Positions 26,001 through 38,002 of a stretch of 64,000 nt of DNA are shown one piece after another. Source of the stretch: Litomosoides sigmodontis (lineage: Eukaryota > Nematoda > Chromadorea > Rhabditida > Onchocercidae); contig OY718804.1 in NCBI GenBank assembly GCA_963070105.1, forward strand, positions 5,603,317-5,667,316, read 5' to 3'. Each line of letters begins with the position of its first letter. The first letter of the stretch is position 1. The position numbers were made by a program, and so were the translations under genes. The notes beneath the pieces were generated by a model. That model searched no databases and had not been told where the DNA came from. It saw nothing but the letters and a program-made list of their open reading frames with translations.

Positions 26001-26641
26001 GGAATTTAAGCACAACAAAAGTAAAGTTGTACCGTTTGCTTTCGGACATGGGTTGGGACTTACTTATATTTTCAGCGGAATAGCGTGAAAAATATACCAC
26101 AACGACTAATGTTGATTAAGCTTAAACAGTAGCGTGTGAGATTAGCATTTAGAAATTATTCCCTGAATTTCATAAATAAATGAAACTAAATCTTTAAATT
26201 CTAAGTTCTATAAAAGTCCTTCATGTACTTTTCATATTTCCTAAATAAAATTTCCTGTATTTTTATCAGGCGAAGAATCATCTTTTTTGTTGTAATTGAT
26301 AATAAAGCTACGTAATTTGGTTTTTGCGGATAGTCCATTGTTAGGTAGCTGTTGCGGTTGTGGTAAGAGACAATGGACGGAGGTAAAGCACTTTTGCGAG
26401 GATAAAGAAACATTTATGAGCTTTTCGTTTTCATGGAAAGACATCCCTCCTTGACCAAATCCTTTTGCGAGGAGAGAGAAGAGAATTTATTTTTACGCCC
26501 AATGTTGTAACAAGTTTGGATGAACATGTCGCATTTCAGAAAAAAATTTGCATTTTGGTATTCATTACGTTATTGTTGGTGTCACTGGCGCTGTTCCTTA
26601 TCATTTACTTCAGTGGATCATCCAAATCATCACAGAAATAA
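20026..26641 (+). CDS. unc-64: Syntaxin-1 (UNC-64), t-SNARE
   Basis: Plasma-membrane Q-SNARE for synaptic vesicle fusion, partner of SNAP-25, synaptobrevin and UNC-18. Shared exons: 20026-20058, 20533-20613, 20692-20791, 21127-21201, 21521-21726, 22312-22500, 22868-22978. [11 protein letters not shown] opens the protein. The Habc domain (FFEQVEEIRG..., [13 protein letters not shown]) is followed by [20 protein letters not shown] and the SNARE motif ending YQSKARR. The zero-layer glutamine (VESQ, residue 228) falls exactly at the end of exon 6. Two alternative last exons supply the membrane anchor: 24756-24842 (293 aa form) and 26540-26641 (298 aa form). All joins keep phase. Nearly every core residue matches C. 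elegans UNC-64, which is also known for alternative C-termini. Identity is certain; isoform use is inferred. Confidence 0.96.
24756..24842 (+). CDS. unc-64: unc-64 alternative last exon A (membrane anchor)
   Basis: Follows TTTCCTTTCAG and continues ...SKARR with [16 protein letters not shown] and ends FIPSPF-stop, a 28-residue hydrophobic anchor. The next 2 kb to exon B holds no other domain and includes AATAAA at about 25716. Confidence 0.85.
   Translation, partial: KKIMILICVTILIAILVLMLMTFIPSPF
26540..26641 (+). CDS. unc-64: unc-64 alternative last exon B (membrane anchor)
   Basis: Follows GCATTTCAG, phase 0 like exon A. It encodes [18 protein letters not shown] and then [15 protein letters not shown]: a hydrophobic anchor with a short polar Ser/Lys tail beyond the membrane, unlike exon A. 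The KKICILV opening is the same as the C. elegans UNC-64A anchor. Confidence 0.85.
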   Translation, partial: KKICILVFITLLLVSLALFLIIYFSGSSKSSQK

Positions 26642-29475
26642 GCTTTTTCCTGAGGACATTCCAGATCGATGCTTATCAATGTTAGTAGTATCCGACGCTA
26701 CCTACTGACATACGCTTTTACCATCTGTTTTTTCCTGTCAAGTGCAATTCTTGTTTATTTGAGTCTAAACTTTTGATTTTTAAATTTTTCTAGGCGTTAT
26801 TTTTCCAATATTGTTTTTTCCATCTGTTTTGAGCAAAAAACGTTGTATAGCGACCGGGAAATCTAATGCGATAAGGTGCTCACAGCTAATCCATATCACA
26901 TGAGCATAAAACTTGGTCTTTCTCCTTGTAACATAAAGTGAATGATAAGATTAGGAAAAAATGAAAGAAATTAAAAGAGATAGACCATATAAGATTTTAC
27001 TCGTTCATAAGAACGGGGAGTATAACTTATGGGAATCCATAAATTATTCGGAATATTTCACTTTAGAATACTAAATGAGACAGTGCAACGCAGCAGCAGC
27101 AACAGCTTACCTAACTGGTTCATTTTCATCATTTATGGATAACGAATGGTTTACTTTTTGTGGTAGTTGAAGGACAAAAATAAATTCCAATTTCTTCAGA
27201 CTTGCCATATAATTTACTTATGTTGTTATAATTATAGAAATACATATCATTTTTTTCAATGTAAATAAAGTCAACACCCTAGTGACAGGTCGACCACTGG
27301 CTAAGCAATTAATGCTTTGGAGCTGAAATATAAGTTTGAGGGGTGTTATTGTTGAATGTTTCTCATATTTGGTAGCATCCAAGGGAGTGCTCCGCACAGT
27401 GGATAACAGAAATTCGTCAGCTTCTACGTCACTGTTGTTGCGAATTTCTGGTTAACAGCGAAGACTTGCTTAAATCTTTGCTGGGATGATAAAGGTAGGA
27501 GGTGAGTGTAGGCTTCGATATATTGCAAACCTTATAGTTCAATCATCCTAGGATAAATTGAGAGAAATTGAGCGTTCGATTGCTTTATATTGTTGCTAAT
27601 GTTTCTTTCATCACGCTCGAAGAGGCATTTAAACTTAGAGTCTTTTGTTACTTCAATAATGGTGTAGGAGTTTGGGTGATGGCGAACCTAGAAGAAATGT
27701 ACTAGTGATTCTTTTATATCTTCTATCTTCCAGTACACTTTACTCATTTCTTAACCGTGTTAACTGCGTTTTGACGCATTCATATCTTTGTACGTACTTG
27801 CAGATTTTTTTCTAGAAATCGTTAATGATTCTTTCTTTTGCATGTGTTGTGCATTGAGTACGTTGTAAAGATTGCTTCCTGTCACAATTCATTTGTTGAA
27901 TAAAACCATTCGAAGTTCTGTGTAATCAATGCCATTTAAATTTGTTGGATCGAAACAGCAGAACTCAGTTCTTCAAAAAGCAAGTATTACATGGCGACCA
28001 ATAAGAAGTGGAAATGTTGTGCATTTTTCCATCCAGGAAGATGGAAGATGCTCTTCTGATCAATGCACTGCATAATTTTGGAAGAGATAATGCTACTAAG
28101 TCTGCATGACGAAGTTGCTCAACAGTTGTCTTGTCATGAGTTCAAGTTCTGCGGACAGAAAGAGGGAGAGAGACATTAGCCATCGCAAAAGCGAACCTTT
28201 TTACACATGGCAGAGGAGGGGAAGATAATATTATTCACTATTCGACGGGTTTTCCGCATCCTGGAAGTGCTGCCCTCGAAATTGCTCATTTCAAAGTAAA
28301 TGCGACGACAACAATCATTTCTTCGAGTAGCGCACACCATACGTACGTAAAGTGCACATCGCTCGGCTCCAGTGGATATTTTGCCATTCTCGTGGATTGA
28401 TCGTTATTTGGGGCCTTGAACGTTTCATGAAGTGTGTATTAGCCGGGCCGTGTTAATTTTATAACTAACTACCATACTGCCGAAGATATCTCAGCAAGTC
28501 CAACCTAACTCAATACGTGTTTGTGGACTTGATGTGTTGCTCGTTTCGTGAGAGACATTGAACTTGGTTTCCGCTGTTTACGCCTCCTTTCCTTGTCTTC
28601 CCGTAATTGATGCAGACAGGTCTCGATGATTTGCATTTCCTTATACCTTAGGTTGTTTTCTGCCTATGCAATTTTATGACGGTGACGTCACTGGTCCGCT
28701 TTCTAAACTTAATGTACTGCAATTCATTGCATTTCTTGTTTCCCTTTAGCTATACATCCCATCAACATTTTTAATGAGAAGTTCCCTTTTTAGTGTTTTC
28801 CTCCAACACCGATCGTTTAAATCACAGAATCAAAGCCATCAATGATATCATCCTTCATGCATTGTTTTCCCACTGATTAAACACAGAATTAAGGAACCTA
28901 AGTAGGCTTATTATGTTTATCAGTGCACCTGTTTATCTAGTGGGAAAGGTTCCAATGGTTTCAGTTTTCTCAAGCTTACTTTCAAACATGCTAGAATTAT
29001 ATTTGTCCAAGTTATGTGTTACCCATATTCGCTTGCTACAGTCTGCGTTATGCAGTATTCTGCTGGTGACGCAGAAGTTGATAATACTACATTCGAACTT
29101 TTAAATTTTAATCAGAGAGTTATTTCAGAGATGCATAATTTGACATACTTTGAAATCTGAAATCTCTCATCAAATTGTCTACAAGGAATCATTCAAGAGT
29201 AAATTAGTGAATTCAAGGATGATTATCCAATTACTGGAGAGAATATCCATTGTTTACATAACATTTTTTATTTTTTTAGTTCATAATTTTCTTGCTTTTT
29301 GATATTGCTAGCTTTTTTTGCCTTATTTTCTGTGTTTGGTGCGTCTATTTTTCTGCTTCTGGCCTTTCTTTAGTATATGAAATCTGAAAGGTTGTAGTAG
29401 CCCTAAAAGACATCTATCGTTAAAGAGTTATTGTTATAACCTTAAATAGGAATCTTTTACTGCATTATTACAGGA
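26642..29475. other. Intergenic region
   Basis: No gene recognised between unc-64 and ppk-2. Sequence is AT-rich with ordinary composition; short ORFs lack domains. Confidence 0.5.
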
Positions 29476-32333
29476 ATGTCTACGAAGAAAAAAACACCAC
29501 GCAAAGGGAAGAAGGGAAAAGGAAAAGTTTTGGTACCAAAATGGAAATTATTTCGAGCCAAGGAACCACTTCTTTCGGTGTTCATGTGGGGAGTGAATCA
29601 TTCGGTAAACAGCTCTTTTTTTTGTTGAGAATATTTTGTAATTTTTGGATCTTTATGTTAACTTTCAGTATTATCTCGTACGGATTGAGAGACAGAAACG
29701 TTTAATCTTCGTAGTGCTTTGGGGATTTTTAAGCTTTATTAGTTTTGCATCTCATGTATTACTGTGTTGACAGTGATTGCTCTATCAACGTGACCACAAC
29801 TAGGTTTTGTGAAAAGTTGGTATGTGAAGTTGGAACAGATAGCATAGCATCAATGATTTGTAAAGTGCAAGAGATAACTTTGATACGGTTTTATAGATTA
29901 GCGAATTATTGCATGTTCCGCCTCCAGGATTGCTAATGCCAGATGATTTTAAGGCATCAATTAAAATTAAAATTGATAATCATTTCTTCAACAAGTAAGT
30001 TACTAATATATGTTATAAGTAAAAGTTTTCCATTTTAAGTACACTTTGAGTTTTCTACCCAGTTTTATCACTGCGTTTCCTCTGTCGCTCCACTGCATAC
30101 CGGACATCTCATAGCGCAATCATGTGACAGTAAAAAAAGGTTTCCATATTTGTTCTGTTTTCCGAAAAGTTTATTAAGCTTACAATTAAGATCAGTTGAA
30201 GACCAATTTTTATATGGTGCAAGTAATAATGTACATAAGCAATGAAAACACAAATGTCGAAATTTTAATCATTTCAGAGATAATATGCCAAGCCATTTTA
30301 AAATCAAAGATTATTGCCCTAATGTGTTTCGAAATCTTCGAGACCATTTTGGTGTTGATCAAAACGAATATTTGGTATGTTCAATAATTTATCACGTAAT
30401 TCCCTCACTCAATGAATTCTTTGGAGTGGAGAAACAGAAATTAGACTAGAGGTATTAAAACAACTTATTACGAAGTTCTCCAATTTTTTGTCTTTACAGC
30501 GTTCTTTAACGTATAGCGAACCAGAACCGGAACTAGATCAAGTAGACAAAAGTGGCTCGCGTTTATATGTTTCGCATGATAAGAAATTTGTGATAAAATC
30601 GATGGATTCAGAAGCAGTTGCAGAATTGCATTCAGTTCTCAGATCATACCATGAGGTACATAACGTTTTTTAAATTCAGAATCATAAAGTGTGTGAAGAA
30701 GGGATCAAAATGAATTTTTGACAGCAAAGTGAGCGTGTGGAATATTGGCACGGAATTTGAGCAGGGACATTATAATCTTGTGATTTCTTTAAATGCTGTT
30801 TAGTTTGACTCATTATAGGACTGTAACTAGTATTTTCCCCACAGTGCCTTAGTTTTTTATTTCAGTATGTAGTAGAGAAAAGCGGCAAAACATTACTTCC
30901 ACAATTTTTGGGCCTTTATCGTCTTACTGTTGATGGCAATGAAACTTATCTGATTGTGATGCGTAATATCCTTGGTCGAAAATATGTTGTCCATCGTAAA
31001 TATGATTTGAAAGTATGTTTTTAATTATTATTGCTTCCAGCATTTCAAAGAATTAATCGATTTAATAAAACGAAATTTGGAATTGTCAGATATTATCAAA
31101 TAATGTCGACTATTCCGAAATTCCAAATTAGCCAAGGATATGTTGCTGCATATTTGTAGGCAACATCATGAAAGATCTATATGATTTGGTAATATCACCA
31201 AATTTTTTGGCAATAATTTCTCACTCTGTGGTCTTTGCAGGGATCAACAGTACAACGGCAAGCAACTGATAAAGAGAAGACAAAAGAATTACCAACACTT
31301 AAAGTTAGTTAGCTTCGAGCTGAATTTATTGAGAATCCAAAAATGGTAAAATAGAGGCTTACATAAGTGCTTAATTAAGGATAATGATTTCTTGGAAGAC
31401 AAGTACAAGTTAATACTGCCAGCTGATGCGCGTGAAAAGTTGCTTTCAATGTTACGTGATGATGCCGAGTTCTTAGCAAGAATGCATTTGATGGATTATT
31501 CACTTCTTGTTGGTTAGTCCATTTATAGTTTTAATTCTTAAAAATGTGGAAGTGCAGATAAGAAATTTTGTTGCAATTGTTATAGACAGTCAATTTATAT
31601 TTTAATATTCTATTTCTAGGTATTCATGATATGGATAAGGGTGAACAAGAGGCAGCAGCGCAACAACCAGCTGAACCATCTGAAGGTGAAATTTCGGGTG
31701 ATGAACTTGTTCCAACTCCACCGGACTCACCGCTACCGTCAACGGGTGCGTTTGCCCCAATCGTGTCTGGTGGACCGGATCTTGATGATGAGTTTTATGC
31801 AATACCAAGTAGTTCAGGTAAGTTTTGCTGCACAGTGTTGTATCGCCGGGATTTATGTAACATCAGATTTTCTTTTATGCTTAAGAATGGTTATGTTATA
31901 AATAAATTCCAAATTCTTTCTAAAACGAAAGGTATGTTGGTACAGCCTATCAAACTTTAATTTATAGATTCTTACACACTTAGTCTTGCAACAAACACAT
32001 TTCCAGAAAGCGACAAGCGATTGATATATTTTATTGGTCTTGTCGACATACTCACTTATTACGGAGTTAAAAAGAAGACCGCATCAGCTGCAAAAGCTGT
32101 CAAGTATGGTTTAGATGCGGATAATATATCAACGGTGAAGCCTGATCAGGTAGCGAATTTCACAGTCCTGTGATTACGTCCCGGACTTTCCAAAAGAACT
32201 TTAACCAATTCCTTAAAAATTGAAATTAATAATGTTTTCACAATATCTTTTTTTGCAGTACGCCCGCCGATTACTTGATTTTGTAAGCAATGCGGTCAAT
32301 TATAATGCGGAGTCGGCGACGGTTACCCATTAA
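29476..32333 (+). CDS. ppk-2: Phosphatidylinositol 5-phosphate 4-kinase (PIP4K2)
   Basis: Type II PIP kinase that phosphorylates PI5P to PI(4,5)P2. Ten exons join in phase: 29476-29604, 29897-29994, 30278-30374, 30500-30655, 30866-31012, 31241-31303, 31380-31512, 31620-31817, 32007-32149, 32259-32333, giving 412 residues, the usual length. Landmarks: basic N-terminus, [26 protein letters not shown] (ATP-binding lysine), [47 protein letters not shown] (catalytic MDYSLL), an acidic insert with TPPDSP, and [19 protein letters not shown] with the activation loop. ATG sits 2 nt after a TTACAG acceptor, as expected of a trans-splice site. A polyadenylation signal is at 33225-33230. Matches PIP4K2 rather than PIP5K by the TPPDSP insert and activation-loop sequence. 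Confidence 0.95.
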
Positions 32334-33470
32334 CAGATGTCAGTTCCAATATTATTGATAAAGCAATTTTACAGCACGTTTTTTCCGCCATTTTTCACAT
32401 ATTTGAGGTCCTTAAATAGATTAGTTCGCAATTTTTTGATTTCCTCTGATTAATCTAAGGGAGATTTAAAAGAGTTTGGGTAACTTTAAGTTTAGAGTTG
32501 GCTGTAATATTAAATTTTTTCCACAAAGGCACGACTTATATAGAAGAGCATTGTATTTGTTCATTCCTACGTATATTGTAATTATATATATTTTTACGAT
32601 CTCTAACTGCGTAATTTTGCTGTTTTTTATTCCACTCAGTGGCATCTCTCTGTGGCTAGCGAGAGCTGTTTAATATCTATTGTATTAGCTTTCAGTAGAA
32701 CTCCAGAAATTGATGTGCATGCATACCTGTGATTCCAATGATTAATGAAACAGTAATTAGCAGCAAAGAATAATGAAAGTAATTATGTCTGTGATGAGAA
32801 TTACATTTTTACTTTGTACTTTCTGCTTAACCGATAAAAATTGTTTTTACTATAGTTGGGAAACAAAAGAGGACAAGTTCCAACAATTTGGAATGGAAGA
32901 AGGAAAAACTTATGCACTTGCATGTACGATGTGGAGTTTAGGCACATATATGTATTTGAATCTTTTCGCGTAATAAGAAGCTTTGTTGTTTCCAATCTTT
33001 TCGACTCAATCTTTTTCTTATAGCAACCATTTTTCTATTCGATAATACGTTGGTTCATTTTGTACATATTTTTATTTTGTGATTACTTAACTTCATATTT
33101 GTATAAGCTTGGAGCTATCGTGTTGTTTCCTTGTCATTTGATTTGACGGGCTCGTCTATCTCTTGTAATTGCCTGTTATTATATTGCATATTGTTGACTT
33201 TCGGTAAAGCAAATAGAAAGTCTAAATAAAGAGAAAAGTTCTCGTTCTCTTTCTTTGTGTTTTGCACACCGGTCAATTTGGTTATTTAGTTAGACTTTCA
33301 GAAATTTCCGGTTCTTAAGATCAACGTATGAAGCATTACGGATATTTGAAAGGCGAGTTGCTCGTCGAGTCGGACATATTGTTTCCTTAATTGCAACCCA
33401 CGAGTGTTTATTTTTCTAGCCTTGAAAAATTGTTCCTGATTGTTGCAGAATTCGGTGGAGGTTGACGGAC
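32334..33470. other. 3' UTR and intergenic spacer
   Basis: 3' flank of ppk-2 with AATAAA at 33225-33230, then about 240 bp to the kinesin start. A TGTTGCAG acceptor at about 33448, 23 nt before the kinesin ATG, is a candidate trans-splice site. The ORF at 32773-32973 lies in the 3' UTR and has no domain. Confidence 0.6.
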
Positions 33471-36400
33471 ATGTCAGAAATAGACAATGTTCGTGTGGTG
33501 GTACGTTGTAGACCGCTAAATCACATGGAATGTGAACAAGGCTATCAGAATATCGTGTCCGTGGATAGCACAAGCAATTCTGTCTCAGTCATCAACCCAA
33601 ACAATAACCAGGTAGCGCCAGATCTAGTGAAGCGTAACATTTGCCTTAAGAAATATGTTGCTGATAGAAACCTTTTAACGTTTGTGATACTGATAATTCA
33701 GAACGAATTCTTTTATCTGAAAAGGAGTCATTTTTTTAGGAGCTCCCTCGCAGTTTTACTTTCGATGCTGTGTTTGGAGAAGACAGCGATCAGTTCAGCG
33801 TTTACAACATCGCTGCAAGGCAAATTGTTGACAACGTACTTAAGGGATATAACGGTAATTTAGTCCCAAGAATTTGTCGAGAAATGTGGAACAATTGTGA
33901 ATGGTGTTGAATGGTCATTGTGAGCGGGAGCTGAGTTTGTTATACTCAAGATATTCTCTGCAACATTACGATTTGTTATATAGATATCGAATGGGTATTT
34001 TTTTCAATTGAAGGAATATTTCTGAGTAGTTTTAATTTGCGCTGTTCCTATGTATTGTTTTATTTTGATTTCATTTAGGTACTATTCTTGCATATGGACA
34101 AACCGGTACTGGAAAGACCTTTACAATGTTGGGGAATAATACTTGTCCTGGAATAATCCCAAATTCATTTGCACACATTTTCGACCACATAGCGAAATGT
34201 CCGCAGGATAAAACATTTCTTGTCCGAGTCTCTTATTTGGAAATTTACAATGAAGAAATCCGAGATTTGCTGGCCAAAAATCCTGTGCATGGTCTTGAAA
34301 TTAAGGTTAGAAATGATATCCTTCGAAAGTTATGAGTTGATTCTGAAAATAAAAGTTATGATGATTGATTCAACGTATCACTTATTTGATTTTTACTTAA
34401 TAACTGTATTTATAATTAAGATTTTATTTCCACAATTTGAAAGTTTTTTCTATTTTTAATTTTTAACACTGGATAGTGGATGATTTGGGAATTGGTATCT
34501 TTTTTTCTTTTTGGAACTCTTATGTATTTACAATTACGTTGTCGTAGTTAGGTAGGTGCTCTCTGGTGTTCCTGTGACTTCAGTGACTTCTATTTCTCGT
34601 TTTATTTGGTTTCTCATATAATTATAATCAAGGTTTATAGTTTGAGTTTGGACTCTATTAAGGAACGACCAGACATTGGTGTCTATGTGAAAGATCTATC
34701 AAGCGTTACTGTGTCCAGCGCAGATCATATGGAGCGTATAATGCAGTATGGAAACAATTACAGGTATGTTATTTTTGAGACAGATGGGAGCTGATTTAGA
34801 GAATGTGAGACGAACAGTTGTTTTGTACAACACATACGAATTGAATTGATAGCATTAAAATTCAAAACAAAATTACTTAGACTTCATCGATTAGAAACCA
34901 TTCTTGCTGATTTTCATATTATTTTGTTATAGATCGACAGGTGCAACTAAAATGAATATAAACAGTTCACGTTCCCATTCTGTATTCACAGTAACTATTG
35001 AATGCAGTGAGAAGATTGGTGATCGTTGCCATATTACACAAGGAAAGCTACAGCTTGTTGATTTAGCCGTAGGTTTCTGTTCTCTAATATTATTATCACT
35101 CACTATAGTATAGTAGCTCTGGTGATCATAGTAAAGCAAAATAAATGATCCCTTGTAAGGAATTATTTTTACAATTGTGGTTCATATTCATTGGAAACTC
35201 GTTATTTGAGTTGCAAATAACTGTTGATTTTTTTTACAACTTCTTGAGTGATGCCATAAATCATGCTACTTAGGGCAGTGAGAGGCAGGCAAAGAGTGGC
35301 ACTAGTGGAAACCGACTGAAAGAAACAGCTCATATTAATTTGTCTCTTTCTTCTCTCGGTAATGTTATCAGCGCTTTGGTTGATTCGAAAACGGTTCACA
35401 TTCCATATAGGAACTCTAAGCTTACACGATTGCTTCAGGATTCTTTAGGTGGTAATTCCAAGACTGTCATGGTAAGTAGTTATTAAATAATTGACTTTAA
35501 CAACATTTATATGACATATGCAAATTGTGCCAGAAATATCCGAGATGTAGTTGAAATATTTTTTGCAGTAGTTTGGGAACTTTCAGTGGTATCTTTTCTC
35601 CCATTTCAGTTTGCAAATATTGGTCCTGCTTCTTATAATTACGATGAAACGGTTTCCACACTAAGATATGCAAATCGCGCCAAAAATATTCAAAATATGG
35701 TCCGCATTAATGAAGACCCAAAAGATGCATTGTTACGGAAATTTCAGCTCGAAATTGAGCACCTCAAACGTTTACTTGAGAAAGGTTTGGCAGAAAGTTT
35801 ATGGATATTTCTTTGTTTCATATTAACTATACCAAATGAGAGAGAGATTTTCAGAAGAGTCGAGTGGAAATGAAGAGGACGGTGGTGAATCAGGTTGGCA
35901 CAAGGGCCAGAAACACTCGTGGAATCGTATTGAGGAGCTTAAAAAGACAATTGAAATTACCAGAAATGAATTACAGGAAGAGAAAGGACTGGCTGATGAG
36001 GAACGCGAATTGCTGGCCGCAGAACTGCGCGCTAAAGAGGTATCTTTATTCAGCGTGATTACTCGATTATTCAATTTTAATGAAAGTTCCGGATTTAATT
36101 TAAACTATTATGATAATGGTTATCAGCGTACTTGCACACATACAAAATAGGCTTTTTGATCACATGTCTATTTTGGTTGTTTTTACAATACATAATTTAG
36201 GAAGAATTGGCGCAATCGCATAGAGATCATGATTTACTGATGAATAAACTAAAGCAAATTGAAAGGAAACTTATCGTTGGTGGTGAAAATATGCTTGAAA
36301 AAGCTGAGAAACAAGCCCAGTTGCTGGAGCAAAGTAATGTCGAATTAGAATGTGGGCGTGCGAATGAGACTCAACTCAAGCAGGCATTGGCAGAAAAGAA

Positions 36401-38002
36401 TCAAGAAAGGTTCGTTTTATCGTAATATTAGCACGATTACAGGGACTAAAATTTTTCAAAAATTTTGATTGTTGAATTTCTTTGGCCTTTTTTAAGCTGA
36501 CTTTTAAATAGTAATTTTAATAATTCACATAAATTTCATATGTTTTTTTGCGAAATAAAAGTGAAAGATATTCCATATCACAGTATATGCGTTGCAGTAT
36601 ACATATATCAAATGAAAAAGGATTATTTTATTGCTAAGTTATGTTTATAGGATTGATCTGGAAGAGAAGTACAATACCCTGGCAGAAGAGGCACATGGGA
36701 AGACAAAAAAGATAAAAAAGATTTGGGGTATGTTGAATGCTGCAAAGAGTGAATTAGCTGATGTGCAAATGGAACATCAGCGTGAAATGGAAGGTCTTTT
36801 GGATAGTGTCCGTCAACTTCGCAGCGAACTTCTTCTACAGCTGCTTATTATTGGTGAGAAGCTTATGTACATTCGCAGTGGATTAGTGGAATTGATAAAG
36901 GTGACAAAAACAACGATCAAAATTAGTATTCATGACATTTCATTTCCATTTAGAAGAGTTGCAGATGTTAAGGAATGAGATGCGCTCTTGTTGATGAGGT
37001 CATAGAAAATGATATGCCTCCCACATCAGGATTATCAAAATTTATTTCCAACAATTCAAGTACTGTTAAAAGCGATTGAGACATAATAGGAATTTAATTC
37101 ATGTAATCTTTTAATTTGTTATTACCATCCTAACAATACTGTTGACATCTTTCCTTTAGATCGTTGCCTTCCGTATTTATAAAACTTTGCTATACCATTG
37201 GTATCCGTGTGTCGAAGTCCTAAATATTTCCTCGTTTTTTTTGTCTCCTTTTCTTCGTTTTGCTGTTTACGATAACAAATTGTTGAATGAATTTTACTTA
37301 TTTTCTTACAGAAAACTATGTACCAGCGGAATTCCTGGAGCTTATTGAACGATTTGTCCGGTGGAATGAGGAAGTAGGTGATTGGGAGCTGAAATGTATT
37401 GCTTATACTGGAAATAATATGCGATCATGTAACCCACCACAACAACCGCTTTACAAGGTTTACGTTCATCCATATTTTTCGTTCATATTCCAATGCCATT
37501 TAACCGTCAAGTACTTAAGTGGCAAGTAATAATTTAATTTGACTGTAGCGCTCATGTTTTAAGTTTTTCACATGCGGTATTTATGATGTATATTTGCATC
37601 ATTATTGTATTGCTACAGTTATATTTCCATGAACCGTATCATTTCGTCAGATATAATTAAAAGGGAAACTTTTATACTTTCTCTAGCTGTACATTTTGAT
37701 TATAAAGTGAAACTATTCAGATTTTTGGATAGATTTAAATTTTTATTAAGTAGTTTTATTAAGTTTTATAATTATGTAGGTGTCACTTATATTTACAGCC
37801 ACCAAATTCCCAAATGTTGGATTTATTCTTCTCATATCAAGATGAAGTGGCACATATGTCCTCAAATGAAATATGCCCTTCAAAGCTACGCGTGAAATCG
37901 AGCAAACGGTTCGTCCATCTTTTCTACCTTACTATCTGAACATTTTATTCCAGCATTGGACATTGGAGTCTCTTGAAATCAAGCAAAGCAAATTTCATTT
38001 AG
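33471..38002 (+). CDS. klp-20: Kinesin-II motor subunit, KIF3A type
   Basis: Plus-end microtubule motor subunit that, with KLP-11 and KAP-1, carries intraflagellar transport in sensory cilia. Thirteen exons join in phase: 33471-33611, 33740-33854, 34079-34305, 34663-34763, 34933-35068, 35274-35471, 35610-35784, 35855-36039, 36201-36409, 36651-36853, 37312-37457, 37799-37908, 37954-38002; 664 residues. Motor domain: P-loop GQTGTGKT (92-99), switch I NSSRSHS, switch II DLAGSERQ, neck [20 protein letters not shown]. Coiled coil: [33 protein letters not shown]. The tail exon has [20 protein letters not shown], a KIF3A signature that separates it from KIF3B/KLP-11. The last two exons are short and basic. 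AATAAA lies at 38131-38136. Confident in identity; last exons by phase only. Confidence 0.95.
36973..37079 (+). CDS. klp-20: klp-20 candidate alternative terminal exon
   Basis: After a GTTAAG acceptor, an open frame in phase with exon 10 encodes [19 protein letters not shown] and ...SSTVKSD-stop; 34 codons of protein-like composition. A stronger acceptor 19 nt upstream (TTCCATTTAG, 36953) instead gives [17 protein letters not shown]. Either would truncate the KIF3A tail (598-residue form for the first). It could also be a relic exon. Confidence 0.4.

Noticed and set aside
32773..32973. 66-codon ORF with signal-peptide-like start
   Set aside because: Falls in the ppk-2 3' UTR before its polyadenylation signal; no acceptor or domain.
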